DNA of 64,000 nt, taken from Rubrivivax sp. (GTDB lineage: Bacteria > Pseudomonadota > Gammaproteobacteria > Burkholderiales > Burkholderiaceae_C). Below, one piece after another: positions 22,782-33,800 of this stretch (position 1 is its first letter; the number at the start of each line of letters is the position of its first letter). The stretch covers positions 62,001 to 126,000 of the forward strand of contig JADCGQ010000027.1 in NCBI GenBank assembly GCA_020248945.1. The letters run 5' to 3'. Under the pieces are notes generated by a model. That model saw nothing but the letters and a program-made list of their open reading frames with translations. It was not told the origin of the DNA and made no database searches. The translations under genes and the position numbers were made by a program.

Positions 22782-24692
22782 ATGCTCCATATCGCGACAG
22801 CACAACCGATGCGGATTGACTCGCTCACGAGGCCCGTAGGCTGGAGCTGGCCGATCGGCATCGTTGCCCTTGTCGGCCTCTGGTTGCTTGCCAGACCCTA
22901 TTCTGGGGTTCGCCATGATGGCGTGCTGTATCTGGGCCAGATCTATCTGCAGCTGGACCCGACAGTGTTCGCCCGGGATTTGTTCTTTGCTTTCGGGTCG
23001 CAGGACAGGTACACGCTGTTCTCACGGCTCGGGTCCTGGGCGCACGCTGCGCTGGGGCTGGAGCGATCACAGTTCCTGATCCTGCTGTTTGGCCATGTCC
23101 TGCTGCTCGTCGCAACTGCGTGGCTGCTGAAAGCCCTGGTCTCTGTTCCGCAAAGGGTGCTTGGGCTGATCGCCTTGGCAGTCATGCCGCATTTCTATGG
23201 CGGCATGGGGATCTTCTCGTTCGCAGAGACCTTCGTGACGGCGCGTACGTTGGCCGAGCCGCTAGGCGTGCTCGCGCTGGCCTGCTTGGTCCACGGACAT
23301 CGCCTATGGGCCTTCACGGCAGTCCTGGCGTCTGCACTGATGCATCCTCTGATGGCTCTCCCGGTGCTCGCGATCGGGTGGGTCTTTCTGATGCTGACCG
23401 ATCGTCGGTGGGCCTGGCTCCTGGTGCCGATTGCCGGCGTGGTCGCTGGACTGGTGGCTATCGGCTTCGGGCCGTTCGGCAATCTCGCACGCCGCTATGA
23501 CCCCGATTGGCTGGCGATAGTCCGGCAGACGAACTCATTCGTCCTCCCGCTGACCTGGAGCCTCGGAAGCTGGGCGTTGACGCTGGCGGTACTGGGATTC
23601 CTGCACGTGTCCGCAGGAGTCCTGCCACCAGTTTTGGGAAAACTCGCGCGCAGCGTTGCATGGACTGGCGCACTCCTGTTGTCCTTATCGATCGTCGGTG
23701 GCGATATCCTGGCCAACATCCTGCTGACCCAGTTACAACTGTGGCGGGTCCTCTGGGTGGCGCATCTTGTTGCGCTTGCCTTGTTGCCTGCAGTTCTCCT
23801 GCGCCTCCTGACGTTTGGCGGTGCGTGGCCCACGGCTGCGGCCGGGATTCTTGCGGCTGCGGTAGCACTGACTGCCGAGTGGACTACGAGTCCCATCGTG
23901 TTGGCTTGGGCGCTAGGCCTGTGTCTACTTGCGAAAGCCCATCCATCGGTCGTTCAGGCGCGTGAGTGGCGACTTCTGAGGCATGCATCACTGGCGGTGC
24001 TGGTGTTGATCAGCGTTCTGCTCACGGCGAGCAACCTCCGGCAGCTCACATCCAAGGGTGTCGACCTGGATCTTTCTGTGATTCTGTGGGCGCTGTCCAC
24101 GACGCCAGTGCTGATGCTGGCGGCTGGCGCGTACGCACTCGCGCGCGGTCAGCGCTGGTCGCGGCCTCGTCTTCTCGGCCTGACGCTCGCAGCAGCCATG
24201 ATGGTGATCGGAGGCTCTCAGTGGGATCGCCGAACGGATACTCAGCGGATCATCGAGGCCCGGCCAGCAGTTGCTCATCCCTTTGCGCTGAAGATTGCGC
24301 CCCAATCCCAGGTCTATTGGCGGGACTCGCTTAACCACACCTGGGCGATGCTGGGAAGGGTGAGCTACTTCACCGACCATCAGGGTTCCGGAGTACTTTT
24401 CGAGCGGAAGACGGCGCTCGAGTTTGAGCGCCGTCGTCAGCTCTTCTCCAAGCTGAGCTTCCAGCGTGAGATTTGCATGATGCTCGCCGGACTTGAGCAA
24501 AACGCCGGCTGGAACGAAGAGTGTGTGCCCGATCTGGAACTGTTGACCGAGGTCTGCCGCGCAGAACGAGGCCCAGACTACCTGGTGTTTCCGTTCAAGC
24601 TGGCAGTTGGCGCAATCGAGAGTTGGACCTTGTCGCCTGGCGATGCACCCTCCACCACCTTTCACCTCCATGACTGTGCCCAGCTTCGTTGA
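22782..24692 (+). CDS. Large polytopic membrane protein, possibly GT-C-type glycosyltransferase
   Basis: I do not recognise this 636-aa protein with certainty. It has roughly a dozen membrane segments up to about residue 470 and then a soluble C-terminal part (about 480-636) containing Cys-rich EICMMLAG and NEECVPDL segments. The early acidic loop (RHDGVLY...DPTVFARDLFF) and this overall layout resemble GT-C glycosyltransferases that use lipid-linked sugars, but I see no decisive motif. Base composition is visibly less GC-rich than the flanks, as in the next two genes. It lies just after pilA and its 3' end overlaps the GtrA-like gene, so a role in pilin or surface glycan synthesis is an inference from context. 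Confidence 0.6.
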   Translation: MLHIATAQPMRIDSLTRPVGWSWPIGIVALVGLWLLARPYSGVRHDGVLYLGQIYLQLDPTVFARDLFFAFGSQDRYTLFSRLGSWAHAALGLERSQFLILLFGHVLLLVATAWLLKALVSVPQRVLGLIALAVMPHFYGGMGIFSFAETFVTARTLAEPLGVLALACLVHGHRLWAFTAVLASALMHPLMALPVLAIGWVFLMLTDRRWAWLLVPIAGVVAGLVAIGFGPFGNLARRYDPDWLAIVRQTNSFVLPLTWSLGSWALTLAVLGFLHVSAGVLPPVLGKLARSVAWTGALLLSLSIVGGDILANILLTQLQLWRVLWVAHLVALALLPAVLLRLLTFGGAWPTAAAGILAAAVALTAEWTTSPIVLAWALGLCLLAKAHPSVVQAREWRLLRHASLAVLVLISVLLTASNLRQLTSKGVDLDLSVILWALSTTPVLMLAAGAYALARGQRWSRPRLLGLTLAAAMMVIGGSQWDRRTDTQRIIEARPAVAHPFALKIAPQSQVYWRDSLNHTWAMLGRVSYFTDHQGSGVLFERKTALEFERRRQLFSKLSFQREICMMLAGLEQNAGWNEECVPDLELLTEVCRAERGPDYLVFPFKLAVGAIESWTLSPGDAPSTTFHLHDCAQLR

Positions 24693-25149
24693 CAACCCCG
24701 CTGAGTCGTCCTTGACGCTCGATGCAGTTCCAAGTCCAAAACCGGATGCGGTCTGGCCCTTCGAGTTGTTGCGCTACTTCTTTTGCAGTGCACTAGCGCT
24801 GGGTGTAGACATCGCAATCTTCAGTCTGGGATTGCGTCATGGCTTGGGGTGGGCTGCTGCTGCAGCAGCGGGCTTTTCCTGCGGCCTTGTCGTGGCATAT
24901 GCGCTCAGCGTGCGCTTCGTGTTTTCCCGGCGCTCACTGTCGGACTCTCGAGTCGAATTTGCCCTGTTTGCTGGGATTGGACTCTTGGGTCTGCTCCTGA
25001 CGGAGTTCATTCTTTGGCTGCTTGTAGCGAGGCTCCATGCTGACGCGCATGCCTCCAAGCTCGTGGCAGCAGGCTTCGTGTTTCTCTTCAATTTCACCGC
25101 GCGAAAGCTGTTGCTGTTCCGGCAGTCCCAGCGCGGTCAACTCGCCTGA
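24670..25149 (+). CDS. GtrA-like membrane protein
   Basis: 159-aa protein with four membrane segments; the pattern [19 protein letters not shown] near residue 35 and the C-terminal [15 protein letters not shown] are typical of the GtrA/DPMS family, thought to flip or help move undecaprenyl-phosphate-linked sugars. I placed the start at the ATG at 24670, inside the end of the previous gene, because it gives a compact protein with a short cytosolic N-terminus; a longer frame from 24607 is possible. It belongs to the lower-GC block between pilA and pglL. Confidence 0.8.
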   Translation: MTVPSFVDNPAESSLTLDAVPSPKPDAVWPFELLRYFFCSALALGVDIAIFSLGLRHGLGWAAAAAAGFSCGLVVAYALSVRFVFSRRSLSDSRVEFALFAGIGLLGLLLTEFILWLLVARLHADAHASKLVAAGFVFLFNFTARKLLLFRQSQRGQLA

Positions 25150-25156
25150 GGTGTGC

Positions 25157-26791
25157 GTGGACAAGAAGATCGTGATCATCGGGGCCGGCCCTGCCGGCCT
25201 GACTGCAGGCCTTGAACTCGTCCGCGTGGGCGTGCGCGACGTGACGGTGCTCGAGGCATCGCAGGACATCGGCGGCCTGTCCAAGACTGTCAACCACAAA
25301 GGCAACCGCATTGACATCGGTGGTCATCGCTTCTTCAGCAAGAGCGACTGGGTGATGGACTGGTGGCGCGAGTTGATGCCAGTGGCGGCGCCCGAGGGTG
25401 CAGCCACAGCCGACGCGATCCGGCTCGGCTACCAGGGCGCACATCGCCTGATCGGCAGGGGCCAGCTCACGGCTCGCGAGAGCGACGAGCAGGTGATGTT
25501 GCTTCGCAACCGCATGTCTCGCATCTATTGGGGCGGAAAGTTTTTCGACTATCCGCTCAAGCCAGGGCTCGACATGGCGTCCAAGCTCGGGCCGGTCAAG
25601 TGCATGAAGTTGGGGGCCAGCTACATGCGCAGCAGCCTCTTCCCAGTTCTCCCCGAGCGTTCGCTGGAGGACTTCTTTATCAATCGCTTTGGCCGCGCCC
25701 TGTACCGACAGTTTTTCAAGGAGTACACGGAAAAGGTCTGGGGGGTACCTTGCAGCGAGATCAGTGCAGCGTGGGGGGCACAGCGCGTCAAGAGCCTGTC
25801 GATCGCCAAGATGCTTCAGCATGCGGCGCGCAAGGCGCTGAGGGGCGGCAGTACCGCGGCCGAGCAGACTTCGTTGATCGAGCACTTTCTCTACCCGAAG
25901 TACGGTCCCGGGCAGATGTGGGAGTCTGCTGCCCTGGAGTTTCAGCGTCAGGGCGGTCGGCTGGTGAAGGGCGCCGACGTCCGGGAGATCGTACGGCGCG
26001 ACGATCGAGTCCAAGCCGTCCGCACCCGCGCAGCGGACGGTTCGTGGGCGGACTTCCAAGCCAGTCACGTCGTATCGACCATGCCCGTGCGTGACCTCGT
26101 CAGGGCTTTGAGACCTGCCCCCGCACCCGAGGTGCTCAGCGTGGGTTCAGCTCTGCAGTACCGCGACTTCATCACGGTCGGTCTGCTGTACCGCAAGCTA
26201 CGTCCGACGGCGGCAGCCACCTGTCAACGCACGAATCTTGTGCCGGACAACTGGATCTACATTCAGGAGCCTGGCGTCAAGGTTGGCCGGCTCCAGATCT
26301 TCAATAACTGGAGCCCTTACATGGTGGCCGACCCGGATACCGTCTGGCTCGGCCTTGAGTTTTTTGCGCGCGACGACGACGACTTGTGGTCGATGAGTGA
26401 TGGCGATCTAAAGGCACTTGCCGTGCGCGAGATGCGCGAGCTCGGGCTGGCCGACGAGCACGACGCTCTTGACGCGACCGTGATTCGCATGCCCAAGGCC
26501 TACCCCGGCTACTTCGGGTCCGCTTACGAGCGCTTCGACGAGGTGCGCGAGTGGCTTGACGGCATCAAGAACCTTTATCTCGTTGGACGTAACGGCATGC
26601 ACCGATACAACAACCAAGACCACTCGATGCTGTCGGCAAGACTTGCTGCGCAGGGCATCGTGAAGAACCTCCCGAACCACGCCGAGATCTGGGCGGTGAA
26701 CATTGACGACGAGTATCACGAGGAGCGAAGCGAGCGTGACTCCGCCGGCACGGCATCGGCTATTGCCGGACAGGTCGCCAAGTCGGCCTGA
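25157..26791 (+). CDS. FAD/NAD(P)-dependent oxidoreductase, amine-oxidase/UDP-galactopyranose-mutase-like
   Basis: 544-aa flavoprotein beginning [18 protein letters not shown], a Rossmann dinucleotide-binding motif, followed by [22 protein letters not shown], which is typical of the protoporphyrinogen-oxidase/UDP-galactopyranose-mutase fold. A second FAD contact ([19 protein letters not shown]) sits near the C-terminus. The GTG at 25157 is chosen because a GAGG ribosome binding site (25148-25151) lies five bases upstream and the start gives the canonical N-terminus; GTG at 25151 and an upstream ATG are alternatives. In context it may modify a sugar or lipid carrier of the pilin glycan. Lower GC than the flanks. 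Confidence 0.82.
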   Translation: MDKKIVIIGAGPAGLTAGLELVRVGVRDVTVLEASQDIGGLSKTVNHKGNRIDIGGHRFFSKSDWVMDWWRELMPVAAPEGAATADAIRLGYQGAHRLIGRGQLTARESDEQVMLLRNRMSRIYWGGKFFDYPLKPGLDMASKLGPVKCMKLGASYMRSSLFPVLPERSLEDFFINRFGRALYRQFFKEYTEKVWGVPCSEISAAWGAQRVKSLSIAKMLQHAARKALRGGSTAAEQTSLIEHFLYPKYGPGQMWESAALEFQRQGGRLVKGADVREIVRRDDRVQAVRTRAADGSWADFQASHVVSTMPVRDLVRALRPAPAPEVLSVGSALQYRDFITVGLLYRKLRPTAAATCQRTNLVPDNWIYIQEPGVKVGRLQIFNNWSPYMVADPDTVWLGLEFFARDDDDLWSMSDGDLKALAVREMRELGLADEHDALDATVIRMPKAYPGYFGSAYERFDEVREWLDGIKNLYLVGRNGMHRYNNQDHSMLSARLAAQGIVKNLPNHAEIWAVNIDDEYHEERSERDSAGTASAIAGQVAKSA

Positions 26792-26830
26792 AGAAGTCGC
26801 ATTGCCCAGGGCACACTTCGTGCCCACACC

Positions 26831-28564
26831 ATGCGATCTTTGCCGCTTGCCTTTGCCCTCGCCGCGACCACCCTGCCGACGCTGCTCGCCCGCAACGTCG
26901 CCCCTTCGCCCACCTTCCTGAACCAGGCCCTGGCCTTCGGCCTGTGGGCCGCCTTCGTCGTGGCGGTGGCCCCGGGGGCCAGCCGCCTGCGGGCCGGCGC
27001 GCCTGAGCTCGCGCTGCTGCTGCTGGCGCTGGCGGTGGCGTTTTCGTGGGGCCCCGGCTCGCTGCCGTCGACGCTGGCGTTGTCGGCGCTGGGCACGCTG
27101 GCCGCGGCGCTGCTGATGCTGCAGGCCGGCCGTTCGGCCTCGCGGCTGTCGTCGGGCACCGATGTCTTCGCGCTCTTCTGCTGGGGCTGGCTGCTGGCGG
27201 GCGTGGCCAATGTCGCGATCTCGCTGGTGCAGGTCTTCGCGCCTGAATGGGCCGATGGCCAGTGGATCGCCGCCTCGGGCCTCGTGGGCCGCGCGGTGGG
27301 CAACCTGCGCCAGCCCAACCACCTCAGCAGCCTGCTGATGTGGGGCTCGATCGCCGTCGTCGTGCTGCTGCAGCTGAAGCGGCTGCCCTGGAGCGCCGGC
27401 GCGGTGCTGTTGTCGGCGATGCTGTTCGCGGTCGTGCTCACGGCCTCGCGCACCGGGCTGGTCAGCGTGGTGCTGCTGGCGCTGTGGGGGCTGCTCGACC
27501 GCCGCGCCGCACCGCGCGTGCGTGGGCTGTTGATCGCCACGCCGCTGATCTACGCCGCCGGCTGGCTGGCGATGGCGCAGTGGGCGTCGCGCACGCAGCA
27601 GGCCTTCGGCGGCGCGGCGCGCCTGGCCGAGACCGACATCTCCAGCTCCCGCTTCGCCATCTGGGCCGACACGCTGACGCTGATCAAGGCCCACCCCTGG
27701 GCCGGTGTCGGCTGGGGCGAGTTCAACCTGGCCTGGTCGCTGACGCCGCTGCCGGGACGGCCCACCGCCTTCTTCGACCACGCCCACAACCTGCCGCTAC
27801 ACCTGGCCGCCGAACTCGGCCTGCCGCTGGCGCTGGCAGTGACGGCACTGCTGCTGGGGGCCTTCGGCGCGGCGGCCTGGCGCGCCTGGCGCCGTGATGG
27901 CGACGACGGCGTGGCCCGCCGCGGCGCCGTGATGGTGGTGCTGATGATCGGCCTGCACAGCCTGCTCGAGTACCCGCTCTGGTACAGCTACTTCCTGCTG
28001 CCGGCGGCCTGGGCGCTGGGCGTGGCCTTGCGCCCGGCCGTGCCCGAGGCCTCGGCCCCCCTGGCCGGCCGCGGCGCCGCGGGCTGGGTGCTGACGGCGG
28101 GCGGGCTCGTGCTGATGGCCGGTGCCACCTTCGCCACCTGGGACTACCAGCGCGTCACCGAGATCTTCCGCGCCGAGCCCGGCGCCGCGCCGCTGCAGCA
28201 GCGCGTGCAGGCCGGCCAGCGCAGCCTGTTCTTCGGCCACCACGCCGACTACGCCGCGGTCACGTCCAACATCCCGGTGCCCGACCCGGCCGCTGCAGCG
28301 GCCCGCGCGAGCCACTTCCTGCTCGACACGCGCTTCATGATCGCCTGGTCGCAGCGGCTGGCGGCGGCGGGTGATGTCGAGGGCGCGCGCCACCTGGTGG
28401 CGCGGCTGCAGGAGTTCCGCAAACCCGAGGCAGGCGCCTTCTTCGCCCCCTGCGGTGGGGCCGCCTCAGCCGCCTCAGCCGCCTCAGCCGCGGCGGCCGC
28501 GTACCAGTGCCAGGCCCCCGACGTGCCGCTGGACTGGCGGCATTTCACTGACGACGCGCGTTAG
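26831..28564 (+). CDS. pglL: PglL-type O-oligosaccharyltransferase (Wzy/O-antigen-ligase family)
   Basis: 577-aa inner-membrane protein with about 12 membrane segments. It carries the features of betaproteobacterial PglL enzymes: VGNLRQPNHLSSLL near residue 160, the periplasmic Wzy_C region with WAGVGWGEFNLAW, and FFDHAHNLPLHLAAELG near 315 with the conserved histidines, then a C-terminal Wzy_C_2-like soluble domain. PglL transfers lipid-linked oligosaccharide to Ser/Thr of pilins and other exported proteins. Its high GC matches the host chromosome, unlike the three genes before it. The 3' end has a 9-bp repeat coding for Ala/Ser. Confidence 0.87.
   Translation: MRSLPLAFALAATTLPTLLARNVAPSPTFLNQALAFGLWAAFVVAVAPGASRLRAGAPELALLLLALAVAFSWGPGSLPSTLALSALGTLAAALLMLQAGRSASRLSSGTDVFALFCWGWLLAGVANVAISLVQVFAPEWADGQWIAASGLVGRAVGNLRQPNHLSSLLMWGSIAVVVLLQLKRLPWSAGAVLLSAMLFAVVLTASRTGLVSVVLLALWGLLDRRAAPRVRGLLIATPLIYAAGWLAMAQWASRTQQAFGGAARLAETDISSSRFAIWADTLTLIKAHPWAGVGWGEFNLAWSLTPLPGRPTAFFDHAHNLPLHLAAELGLPLALAVTALLLGAFGAAAWRAWRRDGDDGVARRGAVMVVLMIGLHSLLEYPLWYSYFLLPAAWALGVALRPAVPEASAPLAGRGAAGWVLTAGGLVLMAGATFATWDYQRVTEIFRAEPGAAPLQQRVQAGQRSLFFGHHADYAAVTSNIPVPDPAAAAARASHFLLDTRFMIAWSQRLAAAGDVEGARHLVARLQEFRKPEAGAFFAPCGGAASAASAASAAAAAYQCQAPDVPLDWRHFTDDAR
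28461..28487 (+). repeat. 9-bp tandem repeat in the pglL 3' coding region
   Basis: Three copies of CCGCCTCAG in frame, encoding a GAASAASAASAA-like stretch before the final Cys-containing tail of PglL. Such a repeat can change copy number without shifting the frame. Confidence 0.7.
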
Positions 28565-28585
28565 CGCTGCGGCGCGGGCAGGCCC

Positions 28586-29083
28586 TCAGGCCACCCAGTC
28601 CCCGCTCTTGCCGCCGCTCTTGGCGAGCACGCGGATGCCGTGCATTTCCATGCCGCGGTCGGCGGCCTTGAGCATGTCGTACACCGTCAGCAGGCCCACC
28701 TGCACGGCGGTGAGCGCCTCCATCTCCACGCCGGTGCGGCCGAAGGTCTCGACCTGCGCGGTGCAATGCACCTCGCAGCGCCCGGCGTCGAGCTCGAACT
28801 CCACCGCCACCCGCGTGATGGGCAGCGGGTGGCACAGCGGCACCAGATCGGCCGTGCGCTTGGCGCCCTGGATGGCGGCGATGCGCGCCACGGCGATGAC
28901 GTCGCCCTTTTTCGCCTGCCCGCCCGCCACCAGCGCAAAGGTCTCGGGCTTCATGCGGATCAGACCGGTGGCGCGCGCCACGCGGTGGGTTTCGGCCTTG
29001 GCCGAGACGTCGACCATGTGCGCCTGGCCCTGGGCGTCGAAGTGGGTCAGCGGCGAACTCGGCGCAGGATCGGGCAATGACAT
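28586..29083 (-). CDS. moaC: Cyclic pyranopterin monophosphate synthase MoaC
   Basis: MoaC makes cyclic pyranopterin monophosphate, the second step of molybdenum-cofactor synthesis. The 165-aa protein shows [49 protein letters not shown] and [23 protein letters not shown] (family segments, positions approximate). The start at 29083 gives the usual length; the long upstream frame is a shadow of the opposite gene. It is divergent from the BepA-like gene with only 30 bp between the starts. Confidence 0.95.
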   Translation of the reverse strand: MSLPDPAPSSPLTHFDAQGQAHMVDVSAKAETHRVARATGLIRMKPETFALVAGGQAKKGDVIAVARIAAIQGAKRTADLVPLCHPLPITRVAVEFELDAGRCEVHCTAQVETFGRTGVEMEALTAVQVGLLTVYDMLKAADRGMEMHGIRVLAKSGGKSGDWVA

Positions 29084-29113
29084 GGTCTTCACGTTCAGCA
29101 ACGGGGCGGTGTC

Positions 29114-30775
29114 ATGATAGCCAGCAGGGGGCGACAGCCGGCCCCACGAAGGACTGGATTGAACGCTGCCCCGAACACCCGCTCGCGCCTGGGCGCCGCT
29201 GCGCTGGCCGCCCTGATGGGCCTGAGCGCGGTCGCGCCCGCCTGGGCACAGACGCCGAACGCCGTGCGCCTGCCGGCCCTGGGCGAAGGCGCCTCGGCCG
29301 ACCTCTCGGTGAACCAGGAGCGCCGCCTCGGCGACGCCATCCTGCGCGAAGGCCGCCGCGACCCCGCCTTCCTCGACGACCCGATCCTGCTGGACTACAT
29401 CCAGCAGCTCTACGCCCCGCTGCTGGCCGCAGCGCGCCAGCGCGGCGACATCGAGCCCGACATCGACTCGGCTTTCGCCTGGGAGATCTTCCTCATCAAC
29501 GACCGCAGCGTGAACGCCTTCGCGCTGCCCGGCGGCTACGTCGGCGTGCACCTGGGCCTGATCGCGCTGACCACCACCTCCGACGCGCTGGCCTCGGTGC
29601 TGGCGCACGAGCTCACGCACGTCACGCAGCGGCACATCGCGCGCAGCATCGCGCCGCAGCAGCAGGCCTCGCTGCTGGCGGTGGCGGGCCTGCTGCTGGG
29701 CGTGCTGGCGGCCAGCCGGGCCACCAACGGCGGCGGCATCGACGGCGCCAACGCGGCCATCATGGGCGGGCAGGCGGCGGCGATCCAGACGCAGCTGAAC
29801 TTCACCCGCGCGATGGAGCGCGAGGCCGACCGTGTCGGTTTCGGCCTGCTGGCCGACGCCGGCTACAACACCAACGGCATGGCGCAGATGTTCGAGAAGC
29901 TCGACCTCGCCAACCGCCTGAACGACACCAACGGCTTCCCCTACCTGCGCACCCACCCGCTCACCAGCGACCGCATCACCGAGGCGCGCAACCGCGTGCT
30001 GGCCGCGCCGATGGCCCCGCCCCTGCCGACGCTGCGCCACGCCGTCATGCAGGCCCGCGCCCGCGTGCTGATGGACCCGAGCGCACAAGGCCTGGCCCGC
30101 CTGTCGGGCGAAAGCTCCTCGCCCGCCGCCACCGACCAGATCGGCGCCCGCATCGCCGGTGCACTGGCGGCTTCGCGCCTGAAAGACGCCCCGCGCGCCG
30201 AGCGCCTGGCCACTGACGCGCGCGCAATGGCCGCCGCCCTGCCGGCACGCGACACCGAGGCCGAGCGCGCCTTGCTGCTGATGCACGCCGAGCTGCGCCA
30301 GGCCGCCGGCGACACCCGCGGCGCGCTGGCCCTGCTCGACACCCTGGCCCCGAGCGCGCCACGCAGCACGATGCGCGCGCCGATGCTGCTGCGCGCGCAA
30401 CTGCTGCTCGACCTGCACCGTGCCAGCCCGGGTGCCGAGGCCGCGCCGCTGCGCGCCAGCACCGAGGCGCTGCAGACCTGGGTCTCCGAGCACCCCAACG
30501 ATGCCACCGCCTGGGAGCGCCTGGCCGGCACCGCCGAGGCGCTGGGCCTGTCGTTGCGTGCCAAGCGGGCGGCGGCGGAGGCGCGGGCCGTGCTGGGCGA
30601 TCTGCCTGGCGCCATCGATCGCTTCCGCGTCGCGCAGCAGGCGGCTCGCGGGGCGGCCGGGCAGCAGGACTTCATCGAGGCCTCGATCATCGACGCCCGC
30701 CTGCGGCAGCTGATGCTGCAGCGGCGCGAGCTGCAGCTCGAAGCGCGCGGCGGCGGGCGCGAAGGCCCGCCCTGA
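29114..30775 (+). CDS. BepA-like M48 metalloprotease with TPR-like C-terminus
   Basis: Periplasmic zinc metalloprotease (553 aa from the ATG). After a signal peptide ending AWAQ (about residue 46) the M48 domain carries HELTH (165-169) and the third ligand in [12 protein letters not shown] helical C-terminal half (about 300-540) with Ala/Leu/Arg repeats looks like tetratricopeptide repeats, as in E. coli BepA, which assists and cleans up outer-membrane protein assembly. A TTG at 29159 giving a shorter signal peptide is an alternative start. Followed by the alpha-2-macroglobulin gene after about 80 bp. Confidence 0.9.
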   Translation: MIASRGRQPAPRRTGLNAAPNTRSRLGAAALAALMGLSAVAPAWAQTPNAVRLPALGEGASADLSVNQERRLGDAILREGRRDPAFLDDPILLDYIQQLYAPLLAAARQRGDIEPDIDSAFAWEIFLINDRSVNAFALPGGYVGVHLGLIALTTTSDALASVLAHELTHVTQRHIARSIAPQQQASLLAVAGLLLGVLAASRATNGGGIDGANAAIMGGQAAAIQTQLNFTRAMEREADRVGFGLLADAGYNTNGMAQMFEKLDLANRLNDTNGFPYLRTHPLTSDRITEARNRVLAAPMAPPLPTLRHAVMQARARVLMDPSAQGLARLSGESSSPAATDQIGARIAGALAASRLKDAPRAERLATDARAMAAALPARDTEAERALLLMHAELRQAAGDTRGALALLDTLAPSAPRSTMRAPMLLRAQLLLDLHRASPGAEAAPLRASTEALQTWVSEHPNDATAWERLAGTAEALGLSLRAKRAAAEARAVLGDLPGAIDRFRVAQQAARGAAGQQDFIEASIIDARLRQLMLQRRELQLEARGGGREGPP

Positions 30776-30854
30776 CCGAGCCGCCGGCGACGAGCGTTTG
30801 CACAGCCCTGTAGAGGCCCCGCGCGCACAATGCCCCCCAATACGAGGTGGGGCG

Positions 30855-33800
30855 ATGACTCAACAGACGCAATCCGGGCGCCCTCTCGGCGCCGCCCTCC
30901 GCGCGGGCCTGGCGGCGGCGCTGGCGCTGCTGGCCGGCGCGGCCGGCGCCGCCAGCGTGGCCCAGGTCACGCCGCAGGGCGAAGTGGCCACGGTGCGCCA
31001 GGTGCAGTTGCGCTTCGATGCCGCCGCGGTGGCCGCCGGCGATCCGCGTGCGCCCGCCCCATTCACCTTGCGCTGCAACGGCCGCACGCCGCCCGGCGAC
31101 GGCCGCTGGCTCGACGATCGCCGCTGGGTCTTCGACCTCGCCGAGCCGCTGCCCGCCGGCCAGCGCTGCACGCTCGACGCCGTGCCCGGCTGGCAGGGCG
31201 TGGCCGGTGCGCTGCAAGGCCGCACGCGCTTCGAGTTCGCCACCGGCGCGCCGGCGGTGCTGAACGTGCAGCCCTGGCCCGGCTCGGCCATCGACGAAGG
31301 CCAGCACTTCATCGTCCAGCTGAACGGCGCCGTCGATGCGGCCAGCGTCGAGCGCCACGCCCGCTGCGAGGTCGAGGGCCTGGTGGAGCCGCTGGCCGTG
31401 CGCGTGCTCGGTGGCCCCGAGCGCGAGCGCACGCTGCGCGCGTTGGGCTACGAGCGCACGCCGGGCGTGCGGGGCCGCGAGCGCGACGGCGGCCCCGATC
31501 GCCTGCTGCTCCTGGCCTGCCAGCGGCCGTTTGCGGCCGGCGCGCGCGTGCGCCTGGTGTGGGGCCGCGGCATCGCGGCAGCCGACGACGCGGCGCTGCG
31601 CGTGCGCCAGGAACAGCGCTTCCAGTGGACCGTGCGCCCGCGTCTGCTGGCCGAGTTCAGCTGCGAGCGCGAAAACGCCCGCGCCGCCTGCCTGCCGCTG
31701 CGGCCGATGCGCCTGTCGTTCAACGCGCCGGTGCCGCGGGCGCTGGCGCAAGCCGTGCGCCTGGTGCCCGCCGCTGGCGGCGCAGCGCGGCTGCCGCGGC
31801 TCGACGACGAAGGGCCGCTCGTCACCAGCCTGTCCTTCGACGCGCCGCTGCCCGAGAACACGCGCTACACGCTGAGCCTGCCGCCGAACCTGGTGGACGA
31901 CGCCGGCCGCCCGCTGGCCAACGCCACGAGTTTTCCGCTCGAGGTGGCCACCGGCGCGCTGCCGCCGCTGGCGCGCTTCTCGGCCTCGCCCTTTGCCGTG
32001 ATCGAAGCGCCCACGGCACGCGAAGCGGGCCCCGCGCTGCTGCCGATGACGCTGCGCCACGTGCAGGCCGATCTGGCCGGCAGCTCGACACAGGGCGCGC
32101 TGCGCACGCTGCACCTCGGCGCGGCCACGCCCGACGCGAAGCTGCTGGAGTGGATCGCCCGGCTGCAGCGCGACCAGGCCGATCAATACCGCACCCGCGA
32201 GCAACCGCTGCTCGCGCGCGAAGCCGCCGCGCGCCGCCAGCCGCTGCCGGCGCCGCGGCCCGAGATGCAGCGCGCCACCGAGGTGATCGGCGTGCCGCTG
32301 CCCGCCCGCGGCCTGCACATCGTCGAGGCCGAGTCACAGTTGCTCGGTCAGGCGCTGTTGTCGCCGCCCAAGCCGATGCACGCGCGCACCGCCGCGCTCG
32401 TCACGAACCTGGGCGTGCACTTCAAGCGCGGGCGCAGCTCCAGCCTCGTGTGGGTGACGACGCTCGACCGCGCCCGCCCGGTGCCCGGTGCGGCCGTGGT
32501 CGTGAACGACTGCCAGGGGCAGCCGCTGTGGAGCGGCCGCACCGACGCGCAGGGCCTCGCGCGCATCCCGCGCGGCTTCGACGAACCCTACGACGAGTAC
32601 GAAGACGGTGAAGGCGAGGCCGCGCCCAAGCCGCGCGCGCCGCGCTGCCTGAGCCGCGACGGCCTCTTCGTCACGGCACGTGCCACGCTGGAGGGCCAGG
32701 CCGAGCTGGGCCTGGTGTTCAGCCGCTGGCACCGCGGCATCGAGCCCTGGCGCTTCGGCATCGACACGGCGCAGGGCACCGTGCCCGACCGCCGCGCCCA
32801 TACCGTGTTCAGCCGCACGCTGCTGCGCGTGGGCGAGGTGCTGCACATGAAGCACTTCGTGCGCGTGGAGACCGAGCGCGGCCTGGCCCGCGTGGCGGCG
32901 GCCGAGCTGCCCACCGAAGTGATCGTCACGCACGTCGGCAGCGACACCGTCACCCGGCTGCCCTTGCCGGCCGCCGCATGGCAGGGCGGCCGTGCTGCCG
33001 AAAGCAGCTGGACCGTGCCCACCACCGCGCCGCTGGGCCTGTACGACGTGGCGCTGCAGCGCGGCGAGCAGCGCCTGGCCAGCGGCAGCTTCCGCGTCGA
33101 GGCCTTTCGCGTGCCGCTGGTCGATGCGCGCCTGAACGGCCCCGCCGGCGACCCGGTGGCGCCCACCGAACTGGCCTTCGACGGCCAGCTGGCCGCGCTG
33201 GCCGGCGGTGCGCTGCGCGACGTGCCGGCCACGCTGTCGGCCGTGCTGCGGCCGCGCTCGCCGGGCTTTGCCGGGCTGGAGGACTTCCAGTTCGACCCAC
33301 CGCGCGCCGAGCCGGCGGCGGATGCGACCGAGGGCGACGAGGCCTCAGCCGAGGTCCGCGTCGTCGCCCGCCAGCTCCCCGCGCGCACCGGCACCGACGG
33401 CCGCGCGCGCTTCGTCGTGCGCGAGCTGCCCAAGCTGGAGGGCCCGAGCGAGCTGCAGGCCGAGCTCGGCTTCGCTGATCTGAACGGCGAGACGCAGACC
33501 GTCAGCCGCCGCTGGCGCCTGTGGCCCGCGGCCGTGGTGGCGGGGCTGCGCGTGCCCGGCTGGGCCTCGGTGAAGGGCGAGCTGCAGGCCACCGCCGTGG
33601 TGCTGGACGTGGCCGGCCGCCCGCTGGCCGGCCGCGAGCTGGTGGTCGAGGGCCGCCAGCACCGCGTGCTGAGCACGCGCACGCGGCTGGTCGGCGGCTT
33701 CTACGCCTACGACAACCGCCGCGAGAGCCAGCCGCTGGGCGTGCTGTGCCAGGGCCGCAGCGACGCCCGCGGCCGGCTCGACTGCCGCGTCGGCACGGCG

